Assembly: GCA_003990705.1 (NCBI GenBank)
Contig: AP018318.1
Location: forward strand, 4,343,501 to 4,407,500
Source of the DNA: Nostoc sp. HK-01
GTDB taxonomy: Bacteria > Cyanobacteriota > Cyanobacteriia > Cyanobacteriales > Nostocaceae
Direction: 5' to 3'
Length of the DNA stretch: 64,000 nucleotides
The stretch's first letter is position 1. Each line of letters opens with the position of its first letter. A program made the position numbers and the translations under genes. Of the stretch, positions 34,761-45,396 are shown piece after piece. The notes beneath the pieces are model-generated. The model was not told the DNA's origin and made no database searches. It saw only the letters and a program-made list of their open reading frames with translations.

Positions 34761-35183
34761 TGTTTATTAAATAGATACACAACTCAACTCACACCAATAT
34801 TAAATATTATAGTAATGTCGGTTTAAGGTTTGTTAAATTATTGTGTAGTTTTCATCACATCATCTGATAGGTTACGAGTTTTGTGATAAGTGACGGCGAT
34901 GAGAAATTAATGTTCCACTGTTCCTATCGCTACAAAAAATCGAGGTTCTTTATGCTTGAGGGTATAGGGGTTTGCGCTTTACGAGAGTTGCTATTCGGGT
35001 TTAGGAGAGCAAGAGGTTATGATAAACTAACGATCTGCACAAAATAAAAATCTTCTAAAAAACTACACCAAACAAAGATAATATTTTTCTGGAATACAAA
35101 GTGTAAACCGTGGAGAGACAAAGCTAAATACTAGCTTTCATCATCCATACCCATAAATCTTTAGTGAAAAACTGTTAAAACCT
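34761..35183. other. Intergenic region before threonine synthase
   Basis: 423 bases holding the divergent promoters of the small coiled-coil gene and threonine synthase. I see no ORF, tRNA or riboswitch signature I can name. Confidence 0.5.
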
Positions 35184-36275
35184 GTGACTGTGAGCTTGTC
35201 TGTTGCTAAATCTCATCGCCAACCTTGGCCCGGACTGATAGAAGCCTATCGTGAGTACTTACCTGTCAGTGACAATACACCCGTTGTTACCTTGTTAGAG
35301 GGTAACACTCCCTTGATTCCGGTGCCGGCGATCGCAGAACGCATTGGCAGACAAGTCAGCGTATTTGTCAAATACGACGGTCTCAACCCGACAGGCAGTT
35401 TTAAAGACCGAGGGATGACGATGGCCATTTCCAAGGCCAAAGAAGCTGGCGCGAAAGCAGTAATTTGCGCGAGTACAGGTAACACTTCCGCCGCCGCCGC
35501 AGCTTATGCCAAGCGTGGGGGAATGAATGCTTTTGTGCTGATTCCTGATGGTTATGTTGCTCTGGGCAAATTAGCGCAGGCTTTATTATATGGAGCCGAA
35601 GTTCTGGCAATTAAAGGGAATTTTGACCGCGCCTTAGAAATTGTTCGGGAAATGGCCGAGAGCTATCCTATAACTTTGGTGAATTCCGTTAATCCCTACC
35701 GTTTAGAAGGACAGAAAACGGGAGCCTTTGAAGTAGTTGATGCTCTGGGTAACGCTCCAGACTGGTTATGTATCCCGGTGGGTAATGCCGGGAATATCTC
35801 AGCATATTGGATGGGATTTTGTCAATATCATCAAGCGGGGAAATGCGATCGCCTGCCCAAAATGATGGGATTTCAAGCCGCAGGTGCAGCACCCTTAGTT
35901 AACGGTCAACCAGTAGCCCATCCCGAAACCATCGCCACAGCCATTCGCATTGGGAATCCAGCCAGTTGGGATAAAGCGATCGCGGCTCAAACTGCTAGTC
36001 AAGGAACTTTTCAAGCCGTCACTGATGCCGAAATTCTAGATGCTTATCGTCTCTTGGCTGCATCCGAGGGAATTTTCTGTGAACCAGCCAGTGCAGCTTC
36101 TGTAGCCGGATTATTAAAAGTCAAAGACCAAGTACCCACAGGCGCAACAGTGGTTTGTGTACTGACTGGTAATGGACTCAAAGATCCAGATACAGCTATT
36201 AAGCACAGTGATAGTAAATTTAAGCAAGGCATCCCAGCCGAATTAAAAGCTGTAGCTACAGCAATGGGATTTTAA
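35184..36275 (+). CDS. thrC: Threonine synthase
   Basis: 363 residues from a GTG at 35184. Converts O-phosphohomoserine to threonine with PLP. PLP lysine Lys74 in [11 protein letters not shown], substrate loop [19 protein letters not shown], phosphate loop [15 protein letters not shown], and the C-terminal [12 protein letters not shown]. Length fits the short (class II, bacterial/archaeal) form. Monocistronic; the 3' end is followed by a perfect 14-bp hairpin. Confidence 0.95.
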   Translation: MTVSLSVAKSHRQPWPGLIEAYREYLPVSDNTPVVTLLEGNTPLIPVPAIAERIGRQVSVFVKYDGLNPTGSFKDRGMTMAISKAKEAGAKAVICASTGNTSAAAAAYAKRGGMNAFVLIPDGYVALGKLAQALLYGAEVLAIKGNFDRALEIVREMAESYPITLVNSVNPYRLEGQKTGAFEVVDALGNAPDWLCIPVGNAGNISAYWMGFCQYHQAGKCDRLPKMMGFQAAGAAPLVNGQPVAHPETIATAIRIGNPASWDKAIAAQTASQGTFQAVTDAEILDAYRLLAASEGIFCEPASAASVAGLLKVKDQVPTGATVVCVLTGNGLKDPDTAIKHSDSKFKQGIPAELKAVATAMGF

Positions 36276-36290
36276 ATACGTGGAGTCAAG

Positions 36291-36322
36291 GGTTAATCAT
36301 CAATGACTATTGATGATTAACC
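36291..36322 (+). terminator. Perfect hairpin after threonine synthase
   Basis: GGTTAATCATCAAT-GACT-ATTGATGATTAACC, 14-bp perfect stem with a 4-base loop, 16 bases after the stop. The tail is TTCCC, so termination may be partial. Confidence 0.65.
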
Positions 36323-36428
36323 TTCCCAGCAACCTCTATAATCTGTTAACAGTTTTGTCTCAGCATTCCCTATTGCCTATTTTTAGGATAGATGTAATTT
36401 TTAGGGAGCTTGTGTTTGAGATAAATTT

Positions 36429-38963
36429 ATGCTGGGTTTTTTTAAAATTCTTTTAACTACTCAACAGTTTATTCCTCACGGTCATTGCTATCTTTGGCAA
36501 TCAAATTTATTAGGACTGCATATTGTATCTGATAGTTTAATTGCACTTGCTTATTATTCCATTCCCTTGACGCTACTTTATTTTGTCCGCCAGCGCCAAG
36601 ATGTACCATTCAACTGGATATTCTTGCTGTTTGGCACATTTATTATTACCTGTGGCGCTACCCACCTAATGGAAATTTGGACGCTTTGGCATCCTACCTA
36701 TTGGCTAAGTGGCGGGATTAAAGCGATCGCGGCTGTAGTCTCACTGTACACAGCTTGGGAACTGATATATTTAATGCCTCAAGTACTGGTTTTACCTAGT
36801 CCGGCACAACTAGAAGCTGCTAACCAAGAACTCAAGCGAGAAATCAGCGAACGCCAACAGATAGAAGCCGCCTTGCGATGTAGTGAAGAACGTTGGCATT
36901 TAGCTATTGCTGGTACCAATGAAGCAATTTGGGATTGGAACATATTAACTAATCAAACTTTCAGGTCTGAGCGTTGGTATGAGATGTTGGGATATGAACG
37001 TTATGAACTCAGCAGTGAAGATGATGAATGGAGCAAACGCATACATCCTGATGATTATGCACCAGTCATTGCTGCCCAAACAGCTTATTTATGGCAACAA
37101 ACCCCAGATTATAACGTTGAATATCGGCTGCGGCGCAAAGATGGGAGTTACTGCTGGTTTAGATCACGGGCAAAAGCTGTCTGGGATGAACAAGGAAATC
37201 CAGTACGGTTGGTTGGTTCATTAGGGGAAATTACTGACCGCAAACAAGTAGAACTAGCATTGCAAGAGCGAGAAGCAATGTTGCGGCGGATTGGGGATAA
37301 CCTGCCGAATGGCGCAATTTATAAAGTCATCCGAGAATTTGATGGGAGCGATCGCTTTTACTATCTGAGTGCCGGAATTGAAAAAATTATGGAAGTTAGT
37401 GCAGCAGATGCACTCAGGGATGCAAGCTTACTCTATCGTCAGTTTATCCCAGAAGATATGCCCCGACTGGAGGCAGCTGTTAATGAGTCAATGCAGCATC
37501 TCTCTATTTTTAATGTTCAACTGCGAATCTGCACACCCAGTGGTCAAATTAAATGGTGTCATTTTCGTTCCTCACCACGTCAGTTAGAAGACGGTCGAGT
37601 CGCTTGGGATGGTTTGGTAGTAGATGTCACCGAACTTAAACGCACGGAAGAAATACTCCGCAAAAATGAAGCCTTGTTAGAAGAATCGCAGCGAGTAGCG
37701 CGTTTGGGTAATTGGGAGTATGATTTGTCCACTGGGAAAATTACTTGGTCAAAAGGGCTGTTTGAGCTTTTTCAACGAGATCTAAATCTGTTGGCTCCCA
37801 GCTATGAAGAAAATTTACAACTATATCACCCTGAAGATCGGCAACAATTAGACCAAGCTGTCAAGCGTGCTATTTCAACGGGTGAATCTTACAAACTGAT
37901 TTTACGTGCTACCAGATCTGACAAAGAGGAAATTTATGTTGAGGGGATTGGCTATGCTGAGTTTAACGCTAATCAAGAGGTAGTTCGTCTTTACGGTACG
38001 GCTCAAGATATTAGCGATCGCAAGCAAGCAGAATTAGCTTTACAAGCAAGCGAACGCAGATTTCGAGGCATTTTTAATAATTCATTTCAGTTTATCGGAC
38101 TACTGAATATTGATGGAACCTTGTTAGAGGCGAATCAGACAGCGCTCAATTTTGTCGGACTTCAGCCTGAAGATGTAATTAATCGACCATTTTGGGAAAC
38201 ACATTGGTGGACAATTTCACCAGAAATCCAAGAGCAACTGAAACAGGCAATTGCTTGGGCGGCTCAAGGAAACTTTATCCGCTATGAAGTTGATGTTTTA
38301 GGAGCCAATAACCAAGTAGCCACCATTGATTTTTCCTTGCGACCACTTCAAGACGAAAATGGCCAAGTGATTTTGTTAATTCCCGAAGGACGGGATATTA
38401 CTGAAAGACAAGTAGCGATGCGCGATCGCATCCAGGCGGAAGAAAAATTGCGCCGCAGTGAAGCCCAGCTAACTGCTGCCCAGCATATCGCCCATGTTGG
38501 TAGTTGGGAATGGAACTTGGGTGATGAAAAACAAATTTGGTCAGCGGAAACCTTTCGGATTTTTGGTCTCTATCCAATTCAACCAGTACCAACTCAAGCA
38601 GAATTACTGCGAATGCTTCATCCAGATGATCGCCCCGCTTTACAAGCCCATTTTTTAGCAGCAATTATTGATGCCTGCCCAATAAATCTTGAGTATCGCA
38701 TTATTCGACCTGATGGCTCAATTCGCTATTTGGAGTCTAGAGCAGAGGTAGCATATAATACTCAAGAAAAAACAATTAAGTTATTTGGAGCCATTCTCGA
38801 TATTACAGAGCGTAAACAAACTGAATTAGAAATTATCAAGAGCCGCGACTTGCGCGAAGCTATTTTTAACGAATCTGCTGATGCTTTATTTTTAGTTGAT
38901 CCGAAAACATTACTCACTACCGACATTCGGAACAAGTTAGAAGAGAAAGAATTTTGTCAATAA
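36429..38963 (+). pseudogene. 5' half of an ethylene-receptor-like multi-PAS histidine kinase, cut by an IS
   Basis: Reads 832 native residues, then runs 13 codons into the IS. N-terminal three-helix domain matches the plant ETR1 ethylene-binding domain: IVSDSLIALAYYSIPLTLLY, then FGTFIITCGATHLMEIWTLW with copper ligands Cys75 and His79, and Asp35. Five full PAS/PAC units follow (about 153-278, 283-415, 415-540, 545-665, 675-800) and the first third of a sixth. Joining 36429-38923 to 40551-42609 gives 4554 bases, 1517 codons, without a stop, so the gene was intact until insertion. The truncated product has a sensor but no kinase. Confidence 0.9.
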
Positions 38964-39011
38964 GTCTTTGAGAATAAATATAGGTGCATAAGAATGATAA
39001 TTGTAATGAAG

Positions 39012-39044
39012 GTGGAGAGGGCGAGCTTCCCTCGCCCTCTCCAC
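39012..39044. terminator. Perfect 14-bp hairpin near the left end of the IS
   Basis: GTGGAGAGGGCGAG (39012-39025), loop CTTCC, perfect complement to 39044, followed by TACTCCTGTTTTT. It lies between the left end and the transposase gene, where it can stop or disarm read-through transcription from the host gene. Confidence 0.75.
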
Positions 39045-39154
39045 TACTCCTGTTTTTGATTATCATTATCATACGGGTCTGAGAGAATGATTTGCTCTGT
39101 TCAAAATCATGGCAAACTCAATTAATACAAGTAATTGAGCGATTGTAAAAAACC

Positions 39155-40528
39155 ATGAGTAGCAGTCGTAAAACCAATCGAGATCATGCTAAAAAGAAGC
39201 AACGCCCAATGATGGAAGACGAAGTAATTGCTTCTCAACTTGAGCAGTTACTTACACCAGCAATCACTTCACAAGAAAATTACTACCGTCAACTGGGATT
39301 AAGAGACAGGATTCTCAACTTACCATTAATGGTAGCGGCAGTGCTAACTCTACTGTGGCGAGACGTGGCGGGAGCCACAGAATTAACCAGAATGTTAGCA
39401 CGAGAAGGGTTTCTGTGGTGTAAACCTCTTGAGGTGAGCCAACAAGCAATATCGCAGAGATTTCTGACATTCCCAGCGCAATTATTTGAAAGAGTTTTTA
39501 AAGATTTAGTCCCAAAATTACAAGATTCTTGGCAAAGAAGAAGTAGGCGAAAAGTCCCCCAAAGTGTTCAATTCACTAAGTCAAAATTTGAAAAAATTTG
39601 GATAGTAGATTGTTCAATTTTGGAAGCTTTATTTCAGAAGCTTGACAGTTTAAAAGATGCTCCGCCTGGTAAATTAGCTGGAAAAATTTGTACAGTTATA
39701 GATTTAGTCAATTTTTTACCTGTAGAAATTTGGTTTAATGAGAATGCCAGAAGTGCAGATACAAATTTTGAATCAGATATTTTAAAGTCAGCAGATCCCC
39801 ATACCTTACTTTTATTAGATAGAGGATTTTATCATTTTAACTTCTGGCTACAACTAATTGCACAAAAAGTGAATTTTATTACTCGGTTAAAAAAGGGAGC
39901 AGCAATTCATGTCGAGCAGGTATTTACAGATAGCTTTTCTTTACGTGACCGTCTGATACGTCTTGGCTCTGGCACTAAGAAAACTCCGTTTATTACTTTA
40001 CGTCTGGTCGAAGTTCGTTCAGCTAAGACCTGGCATTCTTATTTAACAAGTGTGCTTGAACCTACAGTTTTACCACCATACGTTGTGGCTGATTTGTACC
40101 GTCGAAGATGGAGAATTGAAGATGCTTTTAATACTGTAAAGCGGCTCTTAGGTTTAAGTTATTTATGGACTGGTTCTGTTAATGGTGTTCAATTGCAGAT
40201 TTGGGGTACTTGGTTATTTTATGCTGTGTTAGTTGATTTAGGTGATGCTGTCGCCGACGAACTTTCTCTACCTTTTGACTCCATTTCTCTAGAGATGATT
40301 TATCGCGGTCTTTATCATTTTTATGTTGCTCATCAAAAAGGTAAGGCAACTGACCCTATCAAATACTTTGCTGCACCAGAAAATCAAGATTTAGGCATTG
40401 TTAAACGACAACGAAAACCAAACATGTTGCTCATCGTTGCTCCTTTCCCTGATCAACAACGAGGCACACCTGAATTTTTCTTTCAGCCACCTTCTCAAAT
40501 CCCCTTGACAACTGCCTCACAACCTTAA
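39155..40528 (+). CDS. IS4-family transposase (DDE)
   Basis: 457 residues. DDE residues are placed in IVDCSILEAL (first Asp), LLLLDRGFYHF (second Asp) and the IS4 signature YRRRWRIEDAFNTVK, which fits Y-(2)-R-(3)-E-(6)-K. The N-terminus is basic (SSSRKTNRDHAKKKQR) and HTH-like. ORF is full length with ATG start, so the element may be active. The stop codon overlaps the right terminal repeat. Confidence 0.95.
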   Translation: MSSSRKTNRDHAKKKQRPMMEDEVIASQLEQLLTPAITSQENYYRQLGLRDRILNLPLMVAAVLTLLWRDVAGATELTRMLAREGFLWCKPLEVSQQAISQRFLTFPAQLFERVFKDLVPKLQDSWQRRSRRKVPQSVQFTKSKFEKIWIVDCSILEALFQKLDSLKDAPPGKLAGKICTVIDLVNFLPVEIWFNENARSADTNFESDILKSADPHTLLLLDRGFYHFNFWLQLIAQKVNFITRLKKGAAIHVEQVFTDSFSLRDRLIRLGSGTKKTPFITLRLVEVRSAKTWHSYLTSVLEPTVLPPYVVADLYRRRWRIEDAFNTVKRLLGLSYLWTGSVNGVQLQIWGTWLFYAVLVDLGDAVADELSLPFDSISLEMIYRGLYHFYVAHQKGKATDPIKYFAAPENQDLGIVKRQRKPNMLLIVAPFPDQQRGTPEFFFQPPSQIPLTTASQP

Positions 40529-40550
40529 CTTGTGACCAATGCACTACCGA

Positions 40551-42609
40551 CTGCAATAATCGGGCAGTAGAATTATTTGCCGCTGCATCTAAAGCTGACT
40601 TGATTGGGATTGAAGGACACACTCTGCAAAAACGACCTTTTGGTTTTCAAGAGGTAGCTGAAATTCTGGCACAAATGAATCAGCAAGGATTTTGGAGCCA
40701 AGAAATTGAGTACGTTACAAAACAAGGTAATAGTTTTTGGGGAAACATCGCAGCGAAAGAAATTAGAATTGCTGATCAAGTGATGAATCTGGTGAGAATT
40801 ACAGATATCAGCGATCGCAAACGCACCGAAGCAGCCTTAACCAAGAGTGAAGAACAACAGCGACTTACACTAGAATTTACCCATATTGGCATCTGGGATT
40901 GGAATCTTCAAACAAATGAAGTTATTTGGAATGATAAACTCTATCACTTGCTAGGCTTAGACCCAGAAACATCAACAGCTAAGTATCAGCTATGGCATGA
41001 TGCCATCCATCCAGATGATGTAGAAAACGTTGAAAAAGCTGTATTGCAAGCTTTGACAACACATACTAACTTTGATGCAGAATATCGCGTAATTCTTCCA
41101 AATGGCGAAATTCTCTGGCTGCTAGGCAAAGGACGTGGAATCTACGACACAGCAGATCAGCCTATTCGGATGTTAGGTGTGATTATTGATATTAGCGATC
41201 GCAAACTAGCAGAACAAGCACTGCAAGATAAAGAAAATTTTTTACGCAGTATCTACGATGGCGTAGGGCAGTCAATTTTTGTCGTCGATGTTGTAGATGA
41301 TGATTTTTGCTATGTGGGTTTTAACCACACTCACGAAGAACTAACGGGTTTACGTTCAAATGAGTTGCAAGGTAAAACCCCAGAACAAGTTCTTCCACTA
41401 GATGCAGCGGTAATAATCAGACAACATTATCAAAATTGTCTAGCCGCAGGTACAACCATTACTTATAACGAATGTTTACCTTTTAAAGGACAGGAAACCT
41501 GGTGGATGACGAGTCTGACACCCCTGAGAGACGAAAGCTCAAGTATTTACCGCATTGTTGGTAGCAGTATTAATATCACAGAGCAACAACGCGCTCAACA
41601 AATGCTAGAACTGCAAGCAGTCATTACGCGTAATATGGCTGAAGGGATATGCTTGGTTCGCGCCAACGATGGAATTATCGTCTATGCAAATCCTAAATTT
41701 GAGAAAATGTTTAGCTATGACACTGATGAATTAAACGGCTTACATATATCAATTATTAATTATGCAGATGATCAAGCTAAAGCCGAAGAGGTGAATCAGG
41801 CCATTCGTGCAGCGGTTTTAGAACATGGCGAAGCCAGCTATGAAGTCCACAATGTGAAAAAAAATGGCACTCCCTTCTGGTGTAGTGCTACCACCTCTGT
41901 CTTTGAACATCCTGAGTACGGAAAAGTTTTCGTTGCTGTTCACCAAGATATTACCGAACAAAAGCAAGCAGAAAAAAAAATCAAAGCATCTCTCAAAGAA
42001 AAAGAAGTTTTACTTAAAGAAATTCACCATCGTGTCAAAAACAATTTAGGCATTGTCAGCAGCTTATTACAAATGCAATGCCGACGCACACAAGACCCGC
42101 AAGCATCAGAAATTCTGCGCGATAGCCAAAACCGCATTGCTTCTATTGCCTTAGTCCATGAAAAACTCTACCGTTCCGCAGATTTGGCTAATATTGATTT
42201 TTCTCAATATATCCCCGATTTAACAACTCATTTATTCGATTCTTACAATATAACTCCCAATTGTATTAAACTAAAAATCCAAGTTAATGGTGCCAGCCTA
42301 GACATTGAAACAGCCATTCCCTGTGGTTTGATTATCAATGAATTAGTTTCTAATGCTTTAAAATACGCTTTTACTAATCAAAGTACAGGCGAAATTCTAG
42401 TCAGTTTAGCACAACAAGAACATGATAATTTAATACTTACTGTTCGAGATAATGGAATCGGGCTACCTCAAGACTTTAACAGTAAAAACACGAAAACACT
42501 AGGTATTATTCTTGTACAAGGTTTAGTTAAGCAGTTAAGAGGAAAGATTGAGATTAACTCTCAACAAGGGGCAGAATTTAAAATTACTTTTACAAAAAGC
42601 AGGGCATGA
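40551..42609 (+). pseudogene. 3' half of the multi-PAS histidine kinase
   Basis: Continues the interrupted kinase: the rest of PAS6 (CNNRAVELFAASKADLIGIE, ending ITDISDRKR), then PAS7 (LEFTHIGIWDWNLQTNEV), PAS8 (SIYDGVGQSIFVVDVVDDD) and PAS9 (NMAEGICLVRANDGIIVYAN), a HisKA_2/HWE-type phosphoacceptor helix (EIHHRVKNNLGIVSSLLQMQ) and a HATPase domain (ELVSNALKYAF, VRDNGIGLPQDF). A TTG at 40600 would open a 669-codon reading frame, so the kinase end could still be made from IS-driven transcription. It overlaps the next gene by 4 bases (ATGA), which ties the two into one operon. Confidence 0.9.
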
Positions 42610-44288
42610 ATATGATGAACATCTCTTCCGATACAAAAAAAACCAACACAGTTCAGGTCTTGATTGTTGAAGATGAGTATATTCTTGCTCTTAACCTACA
42701 AGAAAGTTTAGAGTCCCTGGGATACATTGTTGTTGATATTGCTGATACCGCCGCCACAGCTATTGCTAAAGCAACTGCACTACGCCCAACCTTAATTTTA
42801 ATGGATATTCGACTGCAAGGTGAGGCTGATGGTATCCAGGCGGCAGAAAAAATTTGGCATGATTTACAAATCCCGATTATCTACGTTACAGGACACTCTG
42901 ATCAAAGTACTGTAGAACGGGCAACACTCACCTTTCCTTTTGGTTATATTCTTAAACCTATTCGGGAGCAAGAACTCTATGTGTCCATTCAAACAGCGCT
43001 GAATCGCTATGAACGAGAACAGTTTTTGAGTACTGTGCTGCGAGGTATGGGGGATGGGGTGATTGTGGTTGATACCCAGTTGCACGTCAAGTATCTGAAT
43101 CAAGTAGCAGAAACTCTTACAGGCTGGCAATTACAAGAAGTGCAAGACCAGATATTAGATCAAGTTTTTCCGATTATTGACGAACAAACTCGGCTACCTG
43201 TAGCAAATCCCATTCATGCTGCTCTAGAACAAGAAACTATTGTATATTTAAGCGATCGCACTTTACTAATTACCAAAGATCAAAAAACTATTCCTATTGC
43301 TGATAGTGCAGCACCTCTGCGTGACAACAATGGTAAGATTAGCGGTGCGGTGATAGTGTTTCGGGATGATACACAACGCAGATTAACTCAAGAACGCAAC
43401 CTCGCACATGAACGCGCTCGTCAGTTAGAAATTCAAATGGCAGAAGTTAAACGGCTGAACCAGTTAAAAGAAGATTTTTTAGCCGCTACTTCTCATGAAA
43501 TGCGTACGCCGTTATCAAATATTAAAATGGCAATTACAATGCTCGAAAATATTCTCGATCGCCGGCGGATCGTCCAATCAGGTAAGCCTCCAGAAGTAAA
43601 TGCCGTAGCTCGTTACATCAATATATTACGTTCTGAATGCGAACGCGAGCTAAATTTGGTAGACGATTTATTAAATATGCGTTTCGTTGATGCAGATATG
43701 TACCCCTTGGAATTAACTTCCATTCATCTGCAAGACTGGCTACCTCACATTACTGAAAGCTTTGAGGAATTTGCTCAAACTCAGCAGCAAATTTTGCAAA
43801 TAGATGTTCCCCCAGAATTACCTAATATCATGACTGATTTGGCTATCTTGACGCGGATTGTTTCAGAGTTATTAACGAATGCTTGCAGATATACTCCCTT
43901 GGGAAAACTGATTACAGTGACGGCTCAACTGACTACAACTTTGAATTATGTAAACCTGCAAGATGAATCATCTGATGTCAAAATTCCTGGGGTAGAAATC
44001 ACCGTCAGCAATTTTGGGGTAGAAATTTCACCACAAGAACAATCTCAAATCTTTGAACCGTTTTATCGTATATCCCAAAATCAGGACCAAGATAAATCTT
44101 CGATTTTTGATTCTAATTACCAAGCTCTGCAAAACGAATCTGCACTCAATAGCAGTACAGGTTTAGGGCTGGCTCTGGTAAAAAAACTAGTAGAATATTT
44201 GCAAGGTACGATCGCAGTTACTAGTTCTCAAGGTTGGACAAGGTTTACAGTTCAGCTACCATTAACCTTGCCAGAAAGTTCAGATTAA
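42606..44288 (+). CDS. Receiver-PAS-histidine kinase
   Basis: 560 residues. Receiver domain at about 13-135 (VQVLIVEDEYILALNLQESL, phospho-Asp near 64 in LILMDIRL, Lys in GYILKPIREQ). PAS at about 140-265 (LRGMGDGVIVVDTQLHVKYL). HisKA with His near 296 (FLAATSHEMRTPLSNIKM) and HATPase (ELLTNACRYTP, STGLGLALVKKLVEYLQG). It starts inside the stop of the upstream ethylene-receptor-like kinase, so it was the natural phosphorelay partner; with the IS upstream, its expression and input are likely altered. The 3' end overlaps the convergent aroE gene by 9 bases. Confidence 0.93.
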   Translation: MNMMNISSDTKKTNTVQVLIVEDEYILALNLQESLESLGYIVVDIADTAATAIAKATALRPTLILMDIRLQGEADGIQAAEKIWHDLQIPIIYVTGHSDQSTVERATLTFPFGYILKPIREQELYVSIQTALNRYEREQFLSTVLRGMGDGVIVVDTQLHVKYLNQVAETLTGWQLQEVQDQILDQVFPIIDEQTRLPVANPIHAALEQETIVYLSDRTLLITKDQKTIPIADSAAPLRDNNGKISGAVIVFRDDTQRRLTQERNLAHERARQLEIQMAEVKRLNQLKEDFLAATSHEMRTPLSNIKMAITMLENILDRRRIVQSGKPPEVNAVARYINILRSECERELNLVDDLLNMRFVDADMYPLELTSIHLQDWLPHITESFEEFAQTQQQILQIDVPPELPNIMTDLAILTRIVSELLTNACRYTPLGKLITVTAQLTTTLNYVNLQDESSDVKIPGVEITVSNFGVEISPQEQSQIFEPFYRISQNQDQDKSSIFDSNYQALQNESALNSSTGLGLALVKKLVEYLQGTIAVTSSQGWTRFTVQLPLTLPESSD

Positions 44289-45155
44289 ACCTAAATGTTG
44301 GCGTAGTGCTTGGCGCATCACGTCAACTGGTACAGTTTCTTGTTGTAACCAAATTTTTAAGGCCGCTGCGCCTTGTTGTACGAGCATTTCTAACCCATCA
44401 ATAATAATTGCGCCTTGTTTTTCTGCCTGTTGGAGAAATTTTGTCGGCTGGGGAATATAAATTAAATCATAGGCGATCGCACCTGATGGCAGATCAATCA
44501 TTTCCGCAGCACTCAAAGGTGAGTCATCAACTTGCGGATACATCCCCATTGGTGTAGTATTCACTAATAAATTAGCTTGGGGAATTAGTTTGGCCAGAGT
44601 AGGCCATGTATGAACTTGCAGTTTCTCAGCTATGGGTGAACTTCCCCAACTATCCCGGAACTCGATTACTTTTGGTTCATTGCGTCCCACAACATGAATT
44701 TCGGCAAAACCCAGTTGATAACAACCTGCAACCACAGCCCTCGCCGCACCGCCATTACCTAAAATTACCGCTACTTTTTGACTCCAATCTTGCTGATATG
44801 TTGTTTGTAATGGGGCGATAAATCCCTCAATATCAGTGTTTGTCCCTACCCATTGCTGATTTTTACGGGTAACAGTATTGACTGCACCTATTGCTTGCGC
44901 TACGGGTGTAATGTCTGAGAGTAAAGACATAATTGCCTGTTTATGGGGAATTGTCACACTAAAACCTGTCACCCCAATTGCCGCAAAACCTGCGATCGCT
45001 ATTTGTAAATTCTCTGGTTCAATAGGAAAAGGTAGATAAATATAATCTACGCCTAACGCTGCTAACGCTGCATTGTGCATCACTGGCGACAGCGAATGTT
45101 CCACCGGATGTCCAATTACACCTAATAATTTGGTAGTGCCTGTAACTTTAGTCAT
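44280..45155 (-). CDS. aroE: Shikimate dehydrogenase
   Basis: 291 residues. Reduces 3-dehydroshikimate to shikimate with NADPH in the chorismate pathway. N-terminal substrate domain GVIGHPVEHSLSPVMHNAAL with catalytic Lys in GFSVTIPHKQAIM, Asn/Asp in NTDIEGF, the NADP loop ILGNGGAARAVV and INTTPMG-type VNTTPMGMYP. Length normal. Overlaps the convergent kinase gene at its 3' end. Confidence 0.95.
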   Translation of the reverse strand: MTKVTGTTKLLGVIGHPVEHSLSPVMHNAALAALGVDYIYLPFPIEPENLQIAIAGFAAIGVTGFSVTIPHKQAIMSLLSDITPVAQAIGAVNTVTRKNQQWVGTNTDIEGFIAPLQTTYQQDWSQKVAVILGNGGAARAVVAGCYQLGFAEIHVVGRNEPKVIEFRDSWGSSPIAEKLQVHTWPTLAKLIPQANLLVNTTPMGMYPQVDDSPLSAAEMIDLPSGAIAYDLIYIPQPTKFLQQAEKQGAIIIDGLEMLVQQGAAALKIWLQQETVPVDVMRQALRQHLGLI

Positions 45156-45185
45156 TGATTAATAGTCAATGGTCAATGGTCAAAT
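45156..45185. repeat. Heptamer-type repeat upstream of aroE
   Basis: TTAATAGTCAATGGTCAATG and GTCAAATTA: three to four TCAATGG/TCAATAG units directly before the aroE start. Same family as 11651, 14525 and 16321; these blocks favour positions next to start codons. Confidence 0.65.
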
Positions 45186-45396
45186 TACTATTCAACAGTG
45201 GTAAGTAAAGAAGTATATTCTACCTTAGACCACCTAATATATTCAAAGCTTACAGCTTAGGCATTAGATGTGGCTGTAGTATTATTTCAAACTTAATCGA
45301 CTTAGCTCAACAGGTGAATGGAGATGCAGCTTGCCAAACGCCACTTGGTATGCCAGAACCTAGAGAATCGCCAGAATTCACCTACAATCTATCCTG

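Larger units (their letters stand above)
38924..40541 (+). mobile_element. Complete IS4-family insertion sequence (1618 bp)
   Basis: Flanked by a 9-base direct repeat CACTACCGA (38915-38923 and 40542-40550). Terminal inverted repeats CATTCGGAACAAGTTA (38924-38939) and, reversed, CATTGGTCACAAGTTA (40526-40541) match at 13 of 16 positions. One transposase gene nearly fills it and its stop lies in the right repeat. Removing the element and one duplicate restores the kinase reading frame exactly, so insertion is recent. Confidence 0.95.

Noticed and set aside
40600-42609. Separate 669-residue histidine kinase starting at TTG 40600
   Set aside because: The frame is open upstream to the IS border and joins the 5' half exactly after IS removal, so it is the 3' half of one gene.
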